From Pontibacter actiniarum (GTDB lineage Bacteria; Bacteroidota; Bacteroidia; Cytophagales; Hymenobacteraceae), in NCBI RefSeq assembly GCF_003585765.1, contig NZ_CP021235.1, forward strand, positions 2,356,001 through 2,420,000: a stretch of DNA of 64,000 bases, read 5' to 3'. The position numbers and the translations under genes are program-made. The notes below the pieces were generated by a model that ran no database searches, was not told the origin of the DNA, and saw nothing but the letters and a program-made list of their open reading frames with translations. Shown here in pieces: positions 17,707 to 27,383 of this stretch (the stretch's first letter is position 1; each line of letters begins with the position of its first letter).

Positions 17707-18756
17707 GTGAATATAAACCGTAATACCGATTGGTTTTCGATACTAGGTTTTCTAGTGATTTTTATATTAGTTCCTAGCGTTTGCATTTTAGCCGTATTTG
17801 CCCTCACAGAGCCCTTTGGTCCTAGAGATTGGATAAAACATAATGCGGGGCAAATAGGTGATACTATTGGTGGAATTACAGGCCCAATCATAAATTTTGT
17901 GGCTGGGGTCCTTGTTTATCTTTCCTTCAAAGCCCAAATTAAAGCAAATAAAGAGCAAGCTACACAGTTTAAAAGAGAAACGGACGATAATACCTTTTTT
18001 AATATGATTGCTCTCCACAATAAAAAGGTTGATTCTGTTACCTTTCAAATAGCAAGTGGGAAAAAAGTAGAAAGTTTCTCTGCATTTAAGAACTATACGA
18101 CTGAATACAATAAGCTTCTTAAAGAAGAATTCAGTATGATAGCGCGAAGAGAAATTTCACACAATTGGGCGAATCTTAGTTATCAAGCATATGATATAAT
18201 CTGGCAACCCTATGCCTTATTATATCATAAGCCTGTGCACTTCACTGGAAGTCAAAGCCAAGTTGATGAACTAAAAGCTTTATATGGATCAAGCGACGAC
18301 ACCTGGGAACTTACTAAAGGTTTGCTAGGTAATCCTATAGATACACCTCCGGAGGTAAATAGTTCTTTGCAAAAAGTCGGTTATTTACTTTTTGAAAAAA
18401 TGTCATCAACCCAACGGCTTAAAGCAATCCAAGAGGTCCACTCAAAATTCTATCATGATCATGGGCACCACTTGGGGCATTATTTCCGTAACATTCATTA
18501 TACCCTGGAAATTATTGATGGCTCTGAGCAGCCGCAAAAGTATGCTAAAATTTTCCGGGCTCAGCTCTCCCGTTACGAACTGGCGCTAATGTATTACAAT
18601 GCCCTTAGTTCCATGTCAAGTAAGGAACACGTGCAGTTCCTGATTATATATGACATATTCAATGGTTTATATCCATCTGACTTAGCCTACTATCCAAGCC
18701 AAGAAGTTGTGAAAGAGGACCTACTATGCCGGATAAAATCTCCAGAGCGGCCTTAA
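17707..18756 (+). CDS. putAbiC-type abortive infection membrane protein
   Basis: A 349-residue protein starting at GTG. Two membrane helices occupy about residues 9-34 and 52-72, with GQIGDTIGGITGPI between them, and a soluble helical domain follows. The C-terminal region carries the GHYFRNIHYTLEII and RAQLSRYELALMYYN blocks that I associate with the putative phage abortive infection family (PF16872). Members occur in defence islands, and the usual proposal is that infection triggers membrane damage or dormancy. It lies 105 bases after the ImmA/IrrE gene on the same strand and shares the AT-rich composition. Assignment is from pattern memory, not search. Confidence 0.8.
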   Translation: MNINRNTDWFSILGFLVIFILVPSVCILAVFALTEPFGPRDWIKHNAGQIGDTIGGITGPIINFVAGVLVYLSFKAQIKANKEQATQFKRETDDNTFFNMIALHNKKVDSVTFQIASGKKVESFSAFKNYTTEYNKLLKEEFSMIARREISHNWANLSYQAYDIIWQPYALLYHKPVHFTGSQSQVDELKALYGSSDDTWELTKGLLGNPIDTPPEVNSSLQKVGYLLFEKMSSTQRLKAIQEVHSKFYHDHGHHLGHYFRNIHYTLEIIDGSEQPQKYAKIFRAQLSRYELALMYYNALSSMSSKEHVQFLIIYDIFNGLYPSDLAYYPSQEVVKEDLLCRIKSPERP

Positions 18757-18939
18757 AATGGGCTTTGGGTTCTATATCTCCACTGACCAAAATGGAGCCT
18801 CTTCCATTCACTAACGCTGAGTACTCTTGTTGCCTCTTTTACTACTATAATGGGCTTTGTTTTACTAGTAATGTGTTCTATCGGGGCAGCAGAGTGCTTC
18901 AGACAGCTAATGCATCTATAGCAACACAGCCAAAGCTTT

Positions 18940-19956
18940 TTACTTTAATGCGTTCAAATAAGGTTCTTGCCTTGCCTGAACGTGCATCTGGCTGACCTGG
19001 CGGGTTCCCCAAACAGGAGTGACAGTGATGGCGGTGGCATGAACATTGACCTGGATCTGGTCCATGACATTATCATTCAGTAACCCGAGGTAAACTTTGC
19101 CCCTGTTTGGGGCCTTCATCTGCGAGGCTTCGTTGATAACATCTCCTGACTTATATTGGTAGAACTGCTTACCAGCCTTAAACAGCAGCACGTTATCCCA
19201 GTCGGCAATGAACCAGTACTTGACGTTGTCCTCCCCCTGGGCCTTGCTGAAGTAGTTGATGCCGTAAAGGGCCAGGCCCGGCAGCTTTGCCACGGAGGCC
19301 GCCGCCGTGTTGACGAACTTGTCTCTGGCTCCGTCATAGGCTTTCTCCCCAGTCGCTCCCACTCCGATGTAATAGCTCCAGGAGACTGTCCCTTCTGGCA
19401 GCGTGAACTCAACTACTGTTTTGTTGGGGTTGCCGTTCATCGCGGAGGTGGACGACACAGGCGCCACCTGATCTGTCATCTTCACGATAGCTGTGTCGGC
19501 GTGCATTAGGTACCTTTCTTGCTTTGTGGTGTAGGTGGTGTCCTGCACGGTTCTCCAGTACACGCTGGAGTCAAAGATCCTGGTGTTCTCGCTAGCCGGT
19601 ATGCGCTGTATCTTAAGCCTACAGACCCTGCCGCCCAATGAAGAGTTAGAAAGACGGAACTTGTAAATACCTGTCTTAGTCACTTTAATCCTCTTGTCCT
19701 GCACCTTTTTTACTTTGTAGTCCGAGAACTTTGAAGAGGATGGCAACTCAATTATCTCAAGCTCTTTTAGCTCCTTGCCGTTCGCCTCGCTGAAGTCGAA
19801 TCCAATTTCGTCTCCTTTGGCGAATCCGTAGTAAAAAGCTTCCTCCCCCAGGCCAGCCACTTTCAAAGTGGACTCTGTAACGACAACAGATTCTTGTGCA
19901 TTAGAATATGAGAACGGTAAAAAAAGTAATAATGTAATTAGTAAAAGTTGCTTCAT
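18940..19956 (-). CDS. Secreted hypothetical protein
   Basis: A 338-residue exported protein; the ATG at 19956 gives a clean signal peptide (MKQLLLITLLLFLPFSYSNA), so the upstream ATG at 19989 is less likely. The rest is beta-rich, with segments KTGIYKFRLSNSSLGGRVCR and VEFTLPEGTVSWSYYIGVG that are typical of an uncharacterised family frequent in Bacteroidetes. No catalytic motif or sorting domain is seen. Stand-alone gene, convergent with the putAbiC gene. The function is unknown. Confidence 0.8.
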   Translation of the reverse strand: MKQLLLITLLLFLPFSYSNAQESVVVTESTLKVAGLGEEAFYYGFAKGDEIGFDFSEANGKELKELEIIELPSSSKFSDYKVKKVQDKRIKVTKTGIYKFRLSNSSLGGRVCRLKIQRIPASENTRIFDSSVYWRTVQDTTYTTKQERYLMHADTAIVKMTDQVAPVSSTSAMNGNPNKTVVEFTLPEGTVSWSYYIGVGATGEKAYDGARDKFVNTAAASVAKLPGLALYGINYFSKAQGEDNVKYWFIADWDNVLLFKAGKQFYQYKSGDVINEASQMKAPNRGKVYLGLLNDNVMDQIQVNVHATAITVTPVWGTRQVSQMHVQARQEPYLNALK

Positions 19957-20092
19957 GTTTAGGATGCAATTTTGATAATTTAAATGCAAAAAGATAGTCT
20001 AGCTACCGATGTCCGCTATACTAGGAGGAGAAAAGAAGGCAAAACTCACGATAGAATAACACTATAATCACTGAGGGAAAACATCACAGCTA

Positions 20093-20162
20093 ATATTAAC
20101 TATCATTGACTGGAAATAACATAAAGAATATTAACTATCATTGACTGGAAATAACATAAAGA
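20093..20162. repeat. 35-bp tandem duplication at the end of the helicase gene
   Basis: The same 35-base sequence occurs twice head to tail, identical by eye. The right copy includes the last codons and stop of the helicase gene, so the left copy is a duplicated, untranslated gene tail. It probably arose by slippage; it has no obvious function. Edges may be off by one base. Confidence 0.8.
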
Positions 20163-23100
20163 TTGACTCCAGCGACCTCTTTAACGAAGTTTTCCGTTAC
20201 ACCGAGCAGAGTGAGGATCTCCTGCGATGCTGCGCTTTTTGAAACGCCAGGTTGGACAATATAAACCTCAAATTCCATAGGAATCTCTTTCTTTGCGATT
20301 GAAAGCAGTTTCTCAAGATTCTGTACTGTACCTTTCTCTAGCCTAGAACGCGAGTTCCCCCTTCTCTTTTTCTCCTTCCGCCGCAACAGATGGTTGAAGA
20401 ATTCATTTCCTGCTTTGTGTTTCCAATGTATTGATTTCTGTGCTTGCCCGCACACTTCGTATAGGTTCTTAACTTGGTTGCTAACCACACCGTCTACTGC
20501 GTATTTGAGATGGAACAAGTCAACCTTGATTTTTTCGCTATCAAGCTTAATTGCCACAACATCCGCAATTTCTCCAGAGTAATCATCGTCATAAACAATG
20601 TCGTAGTCACGGCTTTTAAGCTCTTTGATTACCTTATATTGAATAGAGTTGGTGATGAGGGGCGCCACATGCTGAGATTCCGCACTCAGATCAACACCTG
20701 TCCAGTCCCAAGCGATAATCTCTTCTCTTGGGTAGACGTTAATGCTGTGCTTCAGCTCCACATACTCATTCCCGGTTAACGCGGAACCATCGGCAAACCA
20801 TATGGTTGGGGTAAACTCCTCAAAGAATCTGCAGGCATCAACACTCTTGCTTCCGTACCTTACCATGACAGTATTTCCACTTGGCTGTATAACCCTAAAG
20901 TCAGGATAAGGCTCTTCCGAGGCGGTGTCTAGAAAAAGCTGTAGCTCAAAAACTACGGATTTTGTTTCGGATTCAAGGGCAAAAGAGATTACGTCGTTAG
21001 CAGGACGGGCATTTAATCCTAACTCAATGGAAGAAAGGTCAAACACAACGCCGTCAATTTCAAACCTGAACCTTGTCTCGCTGCTGAGATACATTTCTAC
21101 GGCCCAATCTATATACACGGGGTGTACATCCGGAACCTCCACCACCTGTGTCGGTATAAGCGTTTCCCTCAGTATTTGGTTAGGGTCCACATTAGGGTCA
21201 GAGAATTTAGCACCAAGGCTGTCGCACCAACTTTTGAGGCCCTTCAAGTCTCCGTCCAGCTTTGTCCAAATCCTTCCCTTATAAGACGAACCAATATTGA
21301 CGGGGCTGCCGTTCTCATAGCCTATGCCCATCACAAAAGCTTTCTCTCCCTTTTGTCTCTCTGCGATACTCAACGCCTCCGCCACATCGCTTCCCACCAT
21401 CATTCTAAACCGGACGTTCTTGCCGAGAAAGTACCTCAAGCCCACATTTTGAAGTCTTATCCGCTTTATGTTGTGAAATGCCCTGAAAACATCAATTCCC
21501 CGTATTAGTTCGGCCTCCTCTCCTATAATAGCCTGCGCAAGATCTGTATAAAGGCTAGAGTTATCGGAGCTATTTATAAAGAGGAGGTTATTCTTTGTCT
21601 CCCAGTAAACCACCGTCAATTTCCAGTCGACCAGGTAAATATCTTTATGATTAACCCACTCCACATCAACTTTATTAGCAGTGATGATGATGAGCATGTT
21701 CTCGTCACGGTTTATATCGTGGAATTTAAACTCAAGCTCATCGTATCCTGGAATAGCCTTGTAGAACTGCTTAGGAGACCATTCGTTTGTCTTGTTCTTG
21801 TAGATGACGGTGCTAAGCTTCGTTCTTATGTTTTGCAGGGGGATTTTTGAGCTTCCAAGCTTTGTGAACCCATCCATGAGTTCTTTGAACTCTACCTCTT
21901 CATTGATTCTCCCGAAGCTTGCGTCTGAGAGTAGCTGGTTCCAGTCCGCGTCTCTAGCGTATAGATCTTCCAGCTCAGCCCGCACGGTTAAGTCTGCGAT
22001 GTTGGCAATAAATGATGCATCTGCCAGTTCTTCATCATGTTTGGTTCTCGTGAATCGACCTGCAAACTGCAGGGTGATCGGCAGGCTCTTCCGAATGTCG
22101 TGGAAGGCTGCGACTTTCAGCTCTGGTAAGTCAAACCCTTCTCCAAGCATGTCAACGCAGACTATTATTTTGGCTTCCTTGTTGGTTATCCTGTCATATG
22201 TTTCCCTGAAGTTGGGTACGCCCGAATAGATTATGACAGGGTTGAGGTCGGCATAGTCTTTATAAATTTCATATACCTTGTTAGCTCTTTCTCTGGTACT
22301 GCACCTAGCCATCAAAAGATGGTTATAGCCGTGGGCTCTATCCTGTCTAAGTCTTTCGACCGCTCTTTCAGCTATCTCTTTGTCAGCTACATCAGGGTCA
22401 AACTCCCGAATAGGAAGAAACTCGATGTGCTTAAAGTATCCTTGTCTTTGTGCCTCCCGAAGTGGGAAGTTAAAGATGATTTTACCGTCCAGCCTTTTGC
22501 CGTCGTTTCTAAAGGGTGTGGCTGTGAACTGTATGATTCTTTCTGCTGGAAATTTTTCCTTAAAAGTGTTCCATGTGCTCGCCTTGACGTGGTGTGCCTC
22601 ATCAATGAAGACATTGGAGCAGTTCTCTACCAGGAACTGTGTTTGCTCTTCTGAAAGACCTGTCAAGATCTGCATGGTCGTCACAATTACGTTACAAGCT
22701 TGGGTAAGCTCATTAAGCTCTTCAACAGTTTTAAAGGCTTGGCTCATAACCCCCACGATAGGATAGGCTGCTTCTTCTGCAATGATTTCGAATTGTTTCA
22801 GGAGACCAAGCGTAGTGAATTTCGCAGAAATTTGTCTTCGCAAAGAGTCAGAAGGCACTATCACCAAAAGTCTCCTGCACTTGTTTGCAATAAGCGCTGA
22901 GAGCATCGTCTCAGTCTTACCGGTTCCAGTCGGCATAACAACCGTGGCTGTATCAAGGGGCATCTTCAGGTGCCCCATAATCATATGCAGTGCCCCGATC
23001 TGTGGTTGCCTTAGTCCTGGACTGTCACTCTCCGGATCTTCTTCACGGTAAGAGAAGCGGTTTGTCCATGTCTTTATGATGCTTTCCGGTGTTAAAGTAT

Positions 23101-23395
23101 CCTGTAGTGCTGGATGCTTTAGCCATCCTTTAACCCTGATTTCGCCATTTGCGATGCGCTCCTCAGTTGGCCTGATGTTGGTAAGTAAGACTAAACCTTT
23201 ATCAGCTGGACAGTCACCTTTATTACAGGTCAGGTAATACTGGTCTTGGCCACATGAAACTGTCATACCGCTCCTTGTGCTAGAAGCTTTAACTACATCT
23301 AGTTCTATTCCTGGCTGAATCAGTTGCCGCGCTATATTTTTGGTTCCTACCTTCTGGTAAGCCTTTCGTTCAAGTTTAGGCAGCTTGAGAAGCAT
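20138..23395 (-). CDS. SF2 DEAH helicase with possible C-terminal nuclease
   Basis: A 1085-residue protein. Helicase lobe 1 holds Walker A (MPTGTGKTET, near 150), DEAH (FIDEAHH) and FTATPFRND. Lobe 2 holds VDMLGEGFDLP and QFAGRFTRT (motif VI). A long unassigned middle (about 520-900) follows. The C-terminal 180 residues contain GEIADVVAIKL and VDLFHLKYA, then NLYEVCGQAQKS. That spacing suggests a PD-(D/E)xK-like nuclease with a non-standard acidic position, as in restriction-associated helicases. The near-end VYIVQPGVSKSAASQ is also family-like. It is the last gene of a three-gene minus-strand operon (68 bases after the TerB/PH-like gene). A role in defence against foreign DNA is inferred. 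Confidence 0.85.
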   Translation of the reverse strand: MLLKLPKLERKAYQKVGTKNIARQLIQPGIELDVVKASSTRSGMTVSCGQDQYYLTCNKGDCPADKGLVLLTNIRPTEERIANGEIRVKGWLKHPALQDTLTPESIIKTWTNRFSYREEDPESDSPGLRQPQIGALHMIMGHLKMPLDTATVVMPTGTGKTETMLSALIANKCRRLLVIVPSDSLRRQISAKFTTLGLLKQFEIIAEEAAYPIVGVMSQAFKTVEELNELTQACNVIVTTMQILTGLSEEQTQFLVENCSNVFIDEAHHVKASTWNTFKEKFPAERIIQFTATPFRNDGKRLDGKIIFNFPLREAQRQGYFKHIEFLPIREFDPDVADKEIAERAVERLRQDRAHGYNHLLMARCSTRERANKVYEIYKDYADLNPVIIYSGVPNFRETYDRITNKEAKIIVCVDMLGEGFDLPELKVAAFHDIRKSLPITLQFAGRFTRTKHDEELADASFIANIADLTVRAELEDLYARDADWNQLLSDASFGRINEEVEFKELMDGFTKLGSSKIPLQNIRTKLSTVIYKNKTNEWSPKQFYKAIPGYDELEFKFHDINRDENMLIIITANKVDVEWVNHKDIYLVDWKLTVVYWETKNNLLFINSSDNSSLYTDLAQAIIGEEAELIRGIDVFRAFHNIKRIRLQNVGLRYFLGKNVRFRMMVGSDVAEALSIAERQKGEKAFVMGIGYENGSPVNIGSSYKGRIWTKLDGDLKGLKSWCDSLGAKFSDPNVDPNQILRETLIPTQVVEVPDVHPVYIDWAVEMYLSSETRFRFEIDGVVFDLSSIELGLNARPANDVISFALESETKSVVFELQLFLDTASEEPYPDFRVIQPSGNTVMVRYGSKSVDACRFFEEFTPTIWFADGSALTGNEYVELKHSINVYPREEIIAWDWTGVDLSAESQHVAPLITNSIQYKVIKELKSRDYDIVYDDDYSGEIADVVAIKLDSEKIKVDLFHLKYAVDGVVSNQVKNLYEVCGQAQKSIHWKHKAGNEFFNHLLRRKEKKRRGNSRSRLEKGTVQNLEKLLSIAKKEIPMEFEVYIVQPGVSKSAASQEILTLLGVTENFVKEVAGVNLYVISSQ

Positions 23396-23463
23396 AATAA
23401 GTAAATCTTGGGTGAATAGTGAATAAGTATCCTAGAAATGGTCAAGTACTTGAAAAGGTGCGT

Positions 23464-24555
23464 TCACACCCTTTCCCGGAGCAGCCGTTCCAGAATAATA
23501 CAGAAAACATCTGCTCTGTTTGGCAGCTGCAGGAGCGGACTCTTGCCTGTCTCCTTACCGATCTCCACCCCATCTGAGTAGGGCGTAATATGGAGTATCT
23601 TGTCCAGGCGAATGTTGGAATTCTTCTTTGCCCCGGTGAAGATGATGCGCTTGTTGGTGAGGTAGACCGTGCCGGAGTCGATGAGCTTCATCTCATCAGA
23701 ACTGTAGCTGCGCGGCGTATAGGACCCACTGCGCAGGTAAAAGCCCTTGGCTACCCGGAAGCTGGTGGAGTAGCCACTGTAACTGGTCCGGTGTCTTACG
23801 GTCCGCAGCTCGTGCCAGTCTACGCCAGGTATGGAGATAAAGCACCTTTCACTCTTTTGAAGCAGGATGTCGGGCTGTATGGCAGGCAACTCTGTGTTCT
23901 CAAGTGCCCAGTAGAGCTTGAGCTGCTGCAACTGGCGCTTTGTCTGCTCGTCCGTCTCTAGCGTGACATTCAGATTGGCGGCAATGGCCTCCAGCTCCCG
24001 CTCCTCTTCTGGGGAGAGCCGCTCGTCTGCGATGATGCTGGAGACATAGCTCTGAACAAAAACACTCCTCACCTCCTTCGAAATGCTGTTGACAAGCGCC
24101 TCCGGTAGCTTTAGGTCCGCCTCCAGCTTGTTGAGGAACTCCTTTTCCTCCTCCGTCAACCTGCCGTCAGCGATGGCTCTCTCAAAAGAAGACTTGTACA
24201 CCTTCTGTCCTATTTCAGAATGGAGAAAGTTTACGGTCCGCTCTTCGAGTTGCAGCAACTGTCGAAGGTGTCTTAGGTCTTGCAGCTCCTCCTCACTCAG
24301 AACACAGTCCTCAAAACAATGATTGAGGTAGACGGCATAAAACTCCTCCATGTTGAGCCTGAACTGGTGCAGAGCATCTATTTTATAGGTCCGTGTTATC
24401 CTATCGATTTCCATGCTGTTAATTTCCCGTACCTGCTTTGAAGCCAGCAGGTTGTTGATCTCGATCACAGCATTTTCCTCCGGATGCTGCCTCAGGATCC
24501 GTTGCATAAAGCTTCTCTTCAGCAGAGGTGCCTCATTGAATATTTGTTTGTTCAT
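23464..24555 (-). CDS. TerB-like/PH-like domain protein
   Basis: A 363-residue soluble helical protein. Residues about 75-205 contain two repeats of the TerB-type pattern (ADGRLTEEEKEFLNKLEAD and ADERLSPEEERELEAIAANL). The C-terminal 120 residues include SGTVYLTNKRIIFTGAKKN, the GRAM/bacterial-PH signature, followed by a short basic tail. TerB-like domains are thought to work at the membrane-cytoplasm interface in stress and defence complexes. It starts two bases after the stop of the TPR membrane protein and precedes the helicase, so the three probably act together. The specific activity is unknown. Confidence 0.78.
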   Translation of the reverse strand: MNKQIFNEAPLLKRSFMQRILRQHPEENAVIEINNLLASKQVREINSMEIDRITRTYKIDALHQFRLNMEEFYAVYLNHCFEDCVLSEEELQDLRHLRQLLQLEERTVNFLHSEIGQKVYKSSFERAIADGRLTEEEKEFLNKLEADLKLPEALVNSISKEVRSVFVQSYVSSIIADERLSPEEERELEAIAANLNVTLETDEQTKRQLQQLKLYWALENTELPAIQPDILLQKSERCFISIPGVDWHELRTVRHRTSYSGYSTSFRVAKGFYLRSGSYTPRSYSSDEMKLIDSGTVYLTNKRIIFTGAKKNSNIRLDKILHITPYSDGVEIGKETGKSPLLQLPNRADVFCIILERLLRERV

Positions 24556-24557
24556 AG

Positions 24558-25490
24558 CTAGTACTTTCTGTATTCTTCATAGACAGGGTCGTTCCAGTCG
24601 CACACGCCGCCGTGGTGGGAGCAGGCTCCCCTGCCCTTCGCGCTTGAGGTGGAGCCGTCGCAACAACGGGTCACATAGTAGGCCACCCTTCTCTTTAGCG
24701 GGTTGATGCGCTCATGCAGTCTTTCGGCCTCCTTGTTGCCTGCTGCCATTGCCGCTTTTAGATCCTGCACGGCCTCTTTTGTCTGACCCATTTTGCTGTA
24801 GCAGACGGCGCGGTTGTAAAGCAGTGCGTCATCCGAGGGGCGCTGCTTAAGCAGGGAAGTTAGTTCAGGCAAGGCTGCCTTATACTTGGAGGCCTTCACT
24901 AGGGAGAAGGCTCGTAGTGACAGAATGCCGGTTCTAATGTCTTGAAGGGTGTCTTTCTCTGTTTGGTGCAGAGAGAAGGTATCCGCATGCAAGAGCACTG
25001 CCAGCGCTTGGTCTGTTTTGTCGGCATTACGAAGCCGAATACTCTCCGTCACGTAGTAAGCCAGGCTGTCCTGGCGCTCTTGTTCCTTCTGCTCAGCCAG
25101 CAAGCGCTCTTGCCTTGCTTTCTCCTCTTTCAACTGCAGTTCATGTGCCTGGCGTGTGTCTACCTCTGAGTAGTGGTTAATAAATGGAGTAGAAATCAGG
25201 AACAAAGTTCCTCCCAGAATAGCCTTCACTTTCCCTTTCATGCGGAACCTGCCTTTGCGCTCCAGCCACCGTTGGCCCTGAGGAAGCAGTATGAAGCCAA
25301 GTGCGCCTAATAGACAGGTGACGATAGGGTGTTGGAGGAAGGCCAATGCCGCTAACAGGAAGAAGAAGGCTCCTATGTAAGAAAGGATCTGCAAAAGAAT
25401 ATTACCCGGCTTAGAGGTGTAGGGGTCACCTTTGAAGTAGGCAGGAAGGACCTTGGCATGGCCTGGAATTAGATTAGGGACGTATCGCAT
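24558..25490 (-). CDS. Membrane TPR protein with DUF3761-like tail
   Basis: A 310-residue protein. Two or three hydrophobic helices lie in the first 105 residues (YIGAFFFLLAALAFL, then a segment before FINHYSEVD). A coiled coil follows (about 110-140), then TPR repeats (about 145-265, RPSDDALLYNRAVCYSKMGQ). The Cys/His-rich tail (GRGACSHHGGVCDW) matches the core of DUF3761, a small domain of unknown function. First gene of the operon with the TerB/PH-like protein and the helicase. Probably a membrane anchor or sensor for that module. Confidence 0.75.
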   Translation of the reverse strand: MRYVPNLIPGHAKVLPAYFKGDPYTSKPGNILLQILSYIGAFFFLLAALAFLQHPIVTCLLGALGFILLPQGQRWLERKGRFRMKGKVKAILGGTLFLISTPFINHYSEVDTRQAHELQLKEEKARQERLLAEQKEQERQDSLAYYVTESIRLRNADKTDQALAVLLHADTFSLHQTEKDTLQDIRTGILSLRAFSLVKASKYKAALPELTSLLKQRPSDDALLYNRAVCYSKMGQTKEAVQDLKAAMAAGNKEAERLHERINPLKRRVAYYVTRCCDGSTSSAKGRGACSHHGGVCDWNDPVYEEYRKY

Positions 25491-25531
25491 TTGCTCTCAC
25501 AGCTAGGTTTAAGATCTGGAAAGCAAAATAG

Positions 25532-25574
25532 TAATATTAATTTATATGTTATATATATATATAAATTAATATTA
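25532..25574. promoter_or_regulatory. AT-only palindrome between divergent operons
   Basis: Perfect 16-bp inverted arms (25532-25547 and 25559-25574), composed only of A and T, around an 11-base alternating spacer. It lies 40 bases upstream of the TPR gene start, in the intergenic region shared with the divergent gene at 25929. It could be a regulator site or an easily extruded cruciform. Confidence 0.5.
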
Positions 25575-25928
25575 TATAAATAATTCTCACGCGTTAATTA
25601 GCCCTCACCGACAGGGGAACATGTGCCACGATGGTATATGTACTTCGAATCAAGTACCAGTTTTGTTGTTTTTGTCTCATGAGATATGGACCTAAGGCTA
25701 CTACTGGTTCTTTTGACTTCCACAGCCTGCTGTTAATCCAATGTAACCTCTTACAGGGTGCCTTACACAGTCTACTTAATGTTAAAGCCGCTACACAAAA
25801 GGCACCACCGTCATTTGCCCATGTTTTACCTTGTGCCCACCATACGAGTACCTGCGGGCGTACGCTCCCTTTTTCGGTAGCGGGCAATTTCATAACTTAC
25901 GCTGAAATGTATTTGAGTAAACTACACC
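25575..25928. other. Leader region of the AlbA_2/ATPase gene
   Basis: About 350 bases between the palindrome and the gene at 25929. Short overlapping frames on both strands have no motifs. The divergent promoters must lie here or in the palindrome, but no clear -7 box is seen. Confidence 0.4.
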
Positions 25929-27383
25929 ATGAGCGATAAGCGGATACTCCAGCTGCTGCAGGAAGGTGAAGGGCTGAGAACGGAGTTCAAGAAAGCCAGC
26001 ACCAGCCTGCCTAAGAACCTGTTTGAAACCGTCTGCGCTTTTTTGAACCGTGCAGGCGGGAGCATCTTCCTGGGCGTTGACGATGACGGTAGCGTGCTCG
26101 GCGTCGACCCAGCAAGCGTGGGAAAGCTCAAGACTGATCTTGCCAACCTGTCGAACAACGCCCAGAAGCTGGAGCCTCCGTTCATCCTTTTTCCGGAGGA
26201 GTATGAGCTCGATGGTAAGGCTATCCTGCACATCCAGGTGCCTGAGAGCTCGCAGGTACACAGGACCAACGGCGCCATATTCGACAGAAGCGAGGACGGA
26301 GACTACCGCTTGAACAACCACGGCCAAGTTGCTGAACTCTATAACAGGAAGCGGGCACATTTTACAGAGAATACCATTTATCCGTATCTGGGCTTTGATG
26401 ATTTCAAGCCTGAGCTTTTCCCGAAGGTTAGGAACCTTATCTACAGCCGGGATCCTGGACACCCGTGGCTGGCCATGGATGATGAGCAGTTGTTGAGAAC
26501 AGCAGGCTTCTACCGTCGGGACTTTGCCACTAACCAAGAGGGCTACACCTTGGCCGCGGCGCTTGTCTTCGGTCGCGACGAGGTAATTCAGCAGGTGCTG
26601 CCGCACTATAAGATAGATGCCCTGGTCCGCCGCGAGGACTTGGACCGCTATGACGACAGAGCCTATATTCAGACGAACCTGATTGAGGCCTACGAACAGC
26701 TCATGGCTTTCATAGCCAAGCATCTGCCAGACAGGTTTCACATGGAGGGCGATACTCGGGTCAGCCTGAGGACAAAGATTTTCCGTGAGGTCGTGGCCAA
26801 CCTTATTGTGCACCGTGAGTATACCAATGCATTGCCTGCCACCTTGGTCATCTATAGGGACAGGGTAATCACGGAAAACGCCAACCGGCCGCAGCATCAC
26901 GGACTGCTTGTCCCGGGGCAGTTCTCCCCTTTCCCTAAGAACCCGACTATCGCTAAGTTTTTTATCCAGCTGGGCAGGGTTGACGAGCTCGGGTCTGGAG
27001 TGCGCAACGTGCACCTTTTCCTGCCCCTCTACTCCCCTGGCAGGGTACCGACTTTCGATGACGGTGATGTGTTCAGGATAGAAATCCCTTTAGACCATGC
27101 GATGGCTGAAGGCAGTGTACACGGCGTTAGCGAAGGACTGCTAGGCGAGCATAACGTTAAGGTAAGCGAGCGAATAGCCAAGGTTCTGGACTTCGTGCTG
27201 GAGCATCCCCAAGCGACTACCGCTGTCATAGCTGAATTTATAGGTGTCTCGGAGAAAACGGCCAAGAGGGATTTAAAGGTGCTGAGGGATAGAAAGCTGA
27301 TTCACTTCGTGGGACCGCCAAAGTCTGGTCATTATATGCCAACGGAGGAGTTGAGGGAGATTTTAAGGAACAGTCGCAGTTGA
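25929..27383 (+). CDS. AlbA_2/Schlafen-type ATP-binding regulator
   Basis: A 484-residue protein of the family annotated as RNA-binding AlbA_2 plus HATPase_c_4. The N-terminal domain shows EGEGLRTEFKKAS and GGSIFLGVDDDGSVLG (about 8-55). The middle carries the GHKL-like block KIFREVVANLIVHREYTNA (about 285-305) and GRVDELGSGVRNVH (about 350). A C-terminal winged helix reads FIGVSEKTAKRDLKVLRDRK (about 435-455). Relatives are transcription regulators or defence-associated Schlafen-like proteins. Transcribed divergently from the helicase operon, so it may regulate it or be an independent gene. Confidence 0.85.
   Translation: MSDKRILQLLQEGEGLRTEFKKASTSLPKNLFETVCAFLNRAGGSIFLGVDDDGSVLGVDPASVGKLKTDLANLSNNAQKLEPPFILFPEEYELDGKAILHIQVPESSQVHRTNGAIFDRSEDGDYRLNNHGQVAELYNRKRAHFTENTIYPYLGFDDFKPELFPKVRNLIYSRDPGHPWLAMDDEQLLRTAGFYRRDFATNQEGYTLAAALVFGRDEVIQQVLPHYKIDALVRREDLDRYDDRAYIQTNLIEAYEQLMAFIAKHLPDRFHMEGDTRVSLRTKIFREVVANLIVHREYTNALPATLVIYRDRVITENANRPQHHGLLVPGQFSPFPKNPTIAKFFIQLGRVDELGSGVRNVHLFLPLYSPGRVPTFDDGDVFRIEIPLDHAMAEGSVHGVSEGLLGEHNVKVSERIAKVLDFVLEHPQATTAVIAEFIGVSEKTAKRDLKVLRDRKLIHFVGPPKSGHYMPTEELREILRNSRS

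Noticed and set aside
25890..27014. Long open frame (374 codons) opposite the AlbA_2 gene
   Set aside because: It mirrors the codon pattern of the real gene and has no recognisable domain or start.
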